Of a DNA stretch of 64,000 bases, positions 62,633 to 64,000 are shown one piece after another. Position numbers and translations under genes: made by a program. The notes under the pieces are model-generated. The model worked only from the letters and a program-made list of their open reading frames with translations. It ran no database searches and was not told the DNA's origin. This DNA is from Candidatus Scotarchaeum otlingeri (GTDB lineage: Archaea > Thermoproteota > Nitrososphaeria > Geothermarchaeales > JDFR-13). Numbering within the stretch: the stretch's first letter is position 1; every line of letters starts with the position of its first letter. The DNA lies in contig MTMA02000006.1 in NCBI GenBank assembly GCA_002011075.2, positions 93,842 to 157,841 on the forward strand. Reading direction: 5' to 3'.

Positions 62633-63340
62633 TTGACTGAACTACTATATATGAATGATTCATATATGCGTGAGTTTAATGCAACGGTCACAAGGGTAGA
62701 TGGTGAAAAAGTCTTTCTTGATAGGACTTGCTTCTATCCCTTGGGAGGCGGGCTAGTTTCAGATACAGGTGTATTGATTAGAGGAGAAGATAAATATCCC
62801 GTTACTTTTGTGGGTAAAGAGGGGGGCGATGTATACCACTTGACTGAGAAACATACACTTAAACCTAATGATGAAGTAGTGGGAATTATAGACTGGAAGC
62901 GGCGTTATCGACTGATGAGGATGCATACTGCTTGCCACATAATTAGCGCTATACTATATAAAGATGAGGGATCGTTAATAACAGGGAATAAAGTTGATAT
63001 TGACAAGTCTAGGGTAGATTTCAACTTGGAGAGGATGGATAAGGCGCTTATGGAGCTAGTTATCGATAAAACGAATCAGGTAATAAAACGAAATCTACCT
63101 GTAAAAATATATTATTTACCTAGAGAAGACGCTCTAAACATACCTGGTATAGTAAAGCTTGCGGCAAAGTTACCTCCGCATATAAAGACTCTCAGAATCG
63201 TGGAGATAGAAGGTATAGATATCCAAGCCGATGGCGGGCCTCATGTACATAATACAAGAGAGATCGGTGATGTTATCTTACTTAAAACTGAAAATAAGGG
63301 AAAAAATAATAGAAGACTATATTTCACTATTAAACCATAA
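62633..63340 (+). CDS. alaX: Alanyl-tRNA editing protein AlaX
   Basis: 235 residues from a TTG eight bases after a GGGTG site, giving MTELLYMNDSYMREFNATV, a typical AlaX start; a GTG three codons upstream is in frame. Glycine-rich FYPLGGGLVSDTG, zinc motif HTACHI, and QADGGPHVHNTREIGDV near the C-terminus. The usual C in the CGGPHVxNT motif is replaced (ADGGPHVHNT), so the fourth zinc ligand may be lost. Deacylates Ser- or Gly-tRNA(Ala). Confidence 0.93.
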   Translation: MTELLYMNDSYMREFNATVTRVDGEKVFLDRTCFYPLGGGLVSDTGVLIRGEDKYPVTFVGKEGGDVYHLTEKHTLKPNDEVVGIIDWKRRYRLMRMHTACHIISAILYKDEGSLITGNKVDIDKSRVDFNLERMDKALMELVIDKTNQVIKRNLPVKIYYLPREDALNIPGIVKLAAKLPPHIKTLRIVEIEGIDIQADGGPHVHNTREIGDVILLKTENKGKNNRRLYFTIKP

Positions 63341-63446
63341 TTAATGACGAAATACCTCAATTTAGTCAGCAAAAGATTTCAAAAGAGTTATCGTAATAAA
63401 TAGCTGTGAAGAAAATTACCTAGATAAAAATGATTTATTTATATAC

Positions 63447-64000
63447 CTATGGTAATTTTGGAATTATCTTCGTACCGGTTATAGAAATAGCTTCGAATAG
63501 ACGGTCTCTCTCTATCCAGTATGGCTCTAGGATTATATGTTTACATCCAGCGTCATAGAACCTAGATATCTTATCGACGCAATCCTCCGCATTTCCATAG
63601 ACTATTGTTTCATCAGCTAGATCATTTGGAATATCCCTTGCCAACTTATCCCATAATTCTTTATTAACTACTATTTGGTGGGTTCTTAATCCTGGATGGC
63701 TGTATCCCTCTATCCATAGAATATCGGGATAAGTAGCTAGATAATGTTTGGCTCCTTCTAAGAGCCTCTTATAGCTATACTCATCCGTCTCAAAGGGATA
63801 GAATATAACGCCTAGACACATCTCGAATTTATCAGGGTCTCTATCAAAATCTTCTATCAACCGCCTAAGGTTATCTGAGGTTATTTTATATGAATCTGGA
63901 GTATGGGACTCGGGTAGCCATCCATCACCATATTTAGCTGTAAGCCTAAGCATCCGGGGACCATAGGCAGCTATATAAATCGGTATCACTCCAACTGGGT
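63447..64000 (-). CDS. LLM-class oxidoreductase (probably F420-dependent), partial
   Basis: The frame is open to the window edge, so the N-terminal part is missing; about 184 residues are visible. PIYIAAYGPRMLRLTAKYGDGWLPE is the family's core motif in methylenetetrahydromethanopterin reductase and F420-dependent dehydrogenases. The C-terminal half (LADETIVYGNAEDCVDKISRFYDAGCKHIILEP) is complete. CofC/CofD nearby support F420 use. Substrate unknown. Confidence 0.9.
   Translation of the reverse strand, partial: PVGVIPIYIAAYGPRMLRLTAKYGDGWLPESHTPDSYKITSDNLRRLIEDFDRDPDKFEMCLGVIFYPFETDEYSYKRLLEGAKHYLATYPDILWIEGYSHPGLRTHQIVVNKELWDKLARDIPNDLADETIVYGNAEDCVDKISRFYDAGCKHIILEPYWIERDRLFEAISITGTKIIPKLP

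Overview
The window is AT-rich archaeal DNA, most likely from a member of the Thermoproteota/TACK group. Diagnostic genes include eukaryote-like informational proteins (eS1, eL15, eL43, FEN1, CDC48, aEF-1-beta, a DHH-family RecJ-like nuclease) and an uninterrupted exosome/RNase P/proteasome superoperon. KEOPS genes, coenzyme F420 genes, TTG/GTG starts with GGTGA-type ribosome binding sites, and a 24-base crenarchaeal-type CRISPR repeat agree. I cannot name the genus. CuA-type copper proteins suggest a respiratory organism that meets oxygen or nitrogen oxides.

Layout. 0-6.4 kb: an MFS transporter, then a five-gene minus-strand operon with three small CuA cupredoxins, a NosR/NapH-like polyferredoxin and a Cys-rich protein. 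Facing it is a winged-helix/RDD membrane regulator, with a perfect palindrome between them. A hemerythrin-like protein follows. 6.6-15.3 kb: hydantoinase/oxoprolinase HyuA-HyuB, a P-loop protein fused to a nucleoside-deoxyribosyltransferase-like domain, a decayed nucleotidyltransferase, a PEBP protein, an SRPBCC protein and an aminopropyltransferase.

15.4-31 kb is an accessory and defence region. It holds an orphan CRISPR array (43 repeats, 42 spacers, no cas genes), a decayed ABC-2 permease, an M29 aminopeptidase and a SET-domain protein. A restriction-modification locus follows (EVE-like/PD-(D/E)XK nuclease, DNA methyltransferase, second PD-(D/E)XK protein), then tRNA-Asp. Next is a three-gene cassette with a DpdA/TGT-like transglycosylase, another PD-(D/E)XK nuclease and an unknown protein, and then a VapBC pair. 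The plus strand changes from C/A-rich to G/T-rich between about 26 and 28.8 kb regardless of gene direction, as at a replication origin.

31-49 kb: helical-repeat and HExxH proteins, DUF371, PCMT, FEN1, CDC48, aEF-1-beta, a zinc ribbon, a geranylgeranyl-reductase-like flavoprotein, Pth2, TruD, eL15, a 2-hydroxyacid dehydrogenase and a YchF-like GTPase. A minus-strand cluster then carries eS1, Pcc1, RecJ-like, uS15, RdgB, Bud32 and Kae1. 48.4-55.2 kb: the plus-strand superoperon COG1325, Rpp30, Pop5, PsmA, SBDS, Rrp4, Rrp41, Rrp42, eL43, Brix, second Pcc1, prefoldin beta. It joins RNA decay, tRNA 5' maturation, ribosome biogenesis and protein quality control.

55.2-64 kb: a DHH phosphoesterase, an ECF transporter energising module (A, A', T without an S component), tRNA(CAT), CofD-CofC for F420, a nitroreductase, tRNA-Pro, an inositol-phosphate cytidylyltransferase-like protein, AlaX, and the 3' part of an LLM-class (probably F420-dependent) oxidoreductase cut by the window edge.
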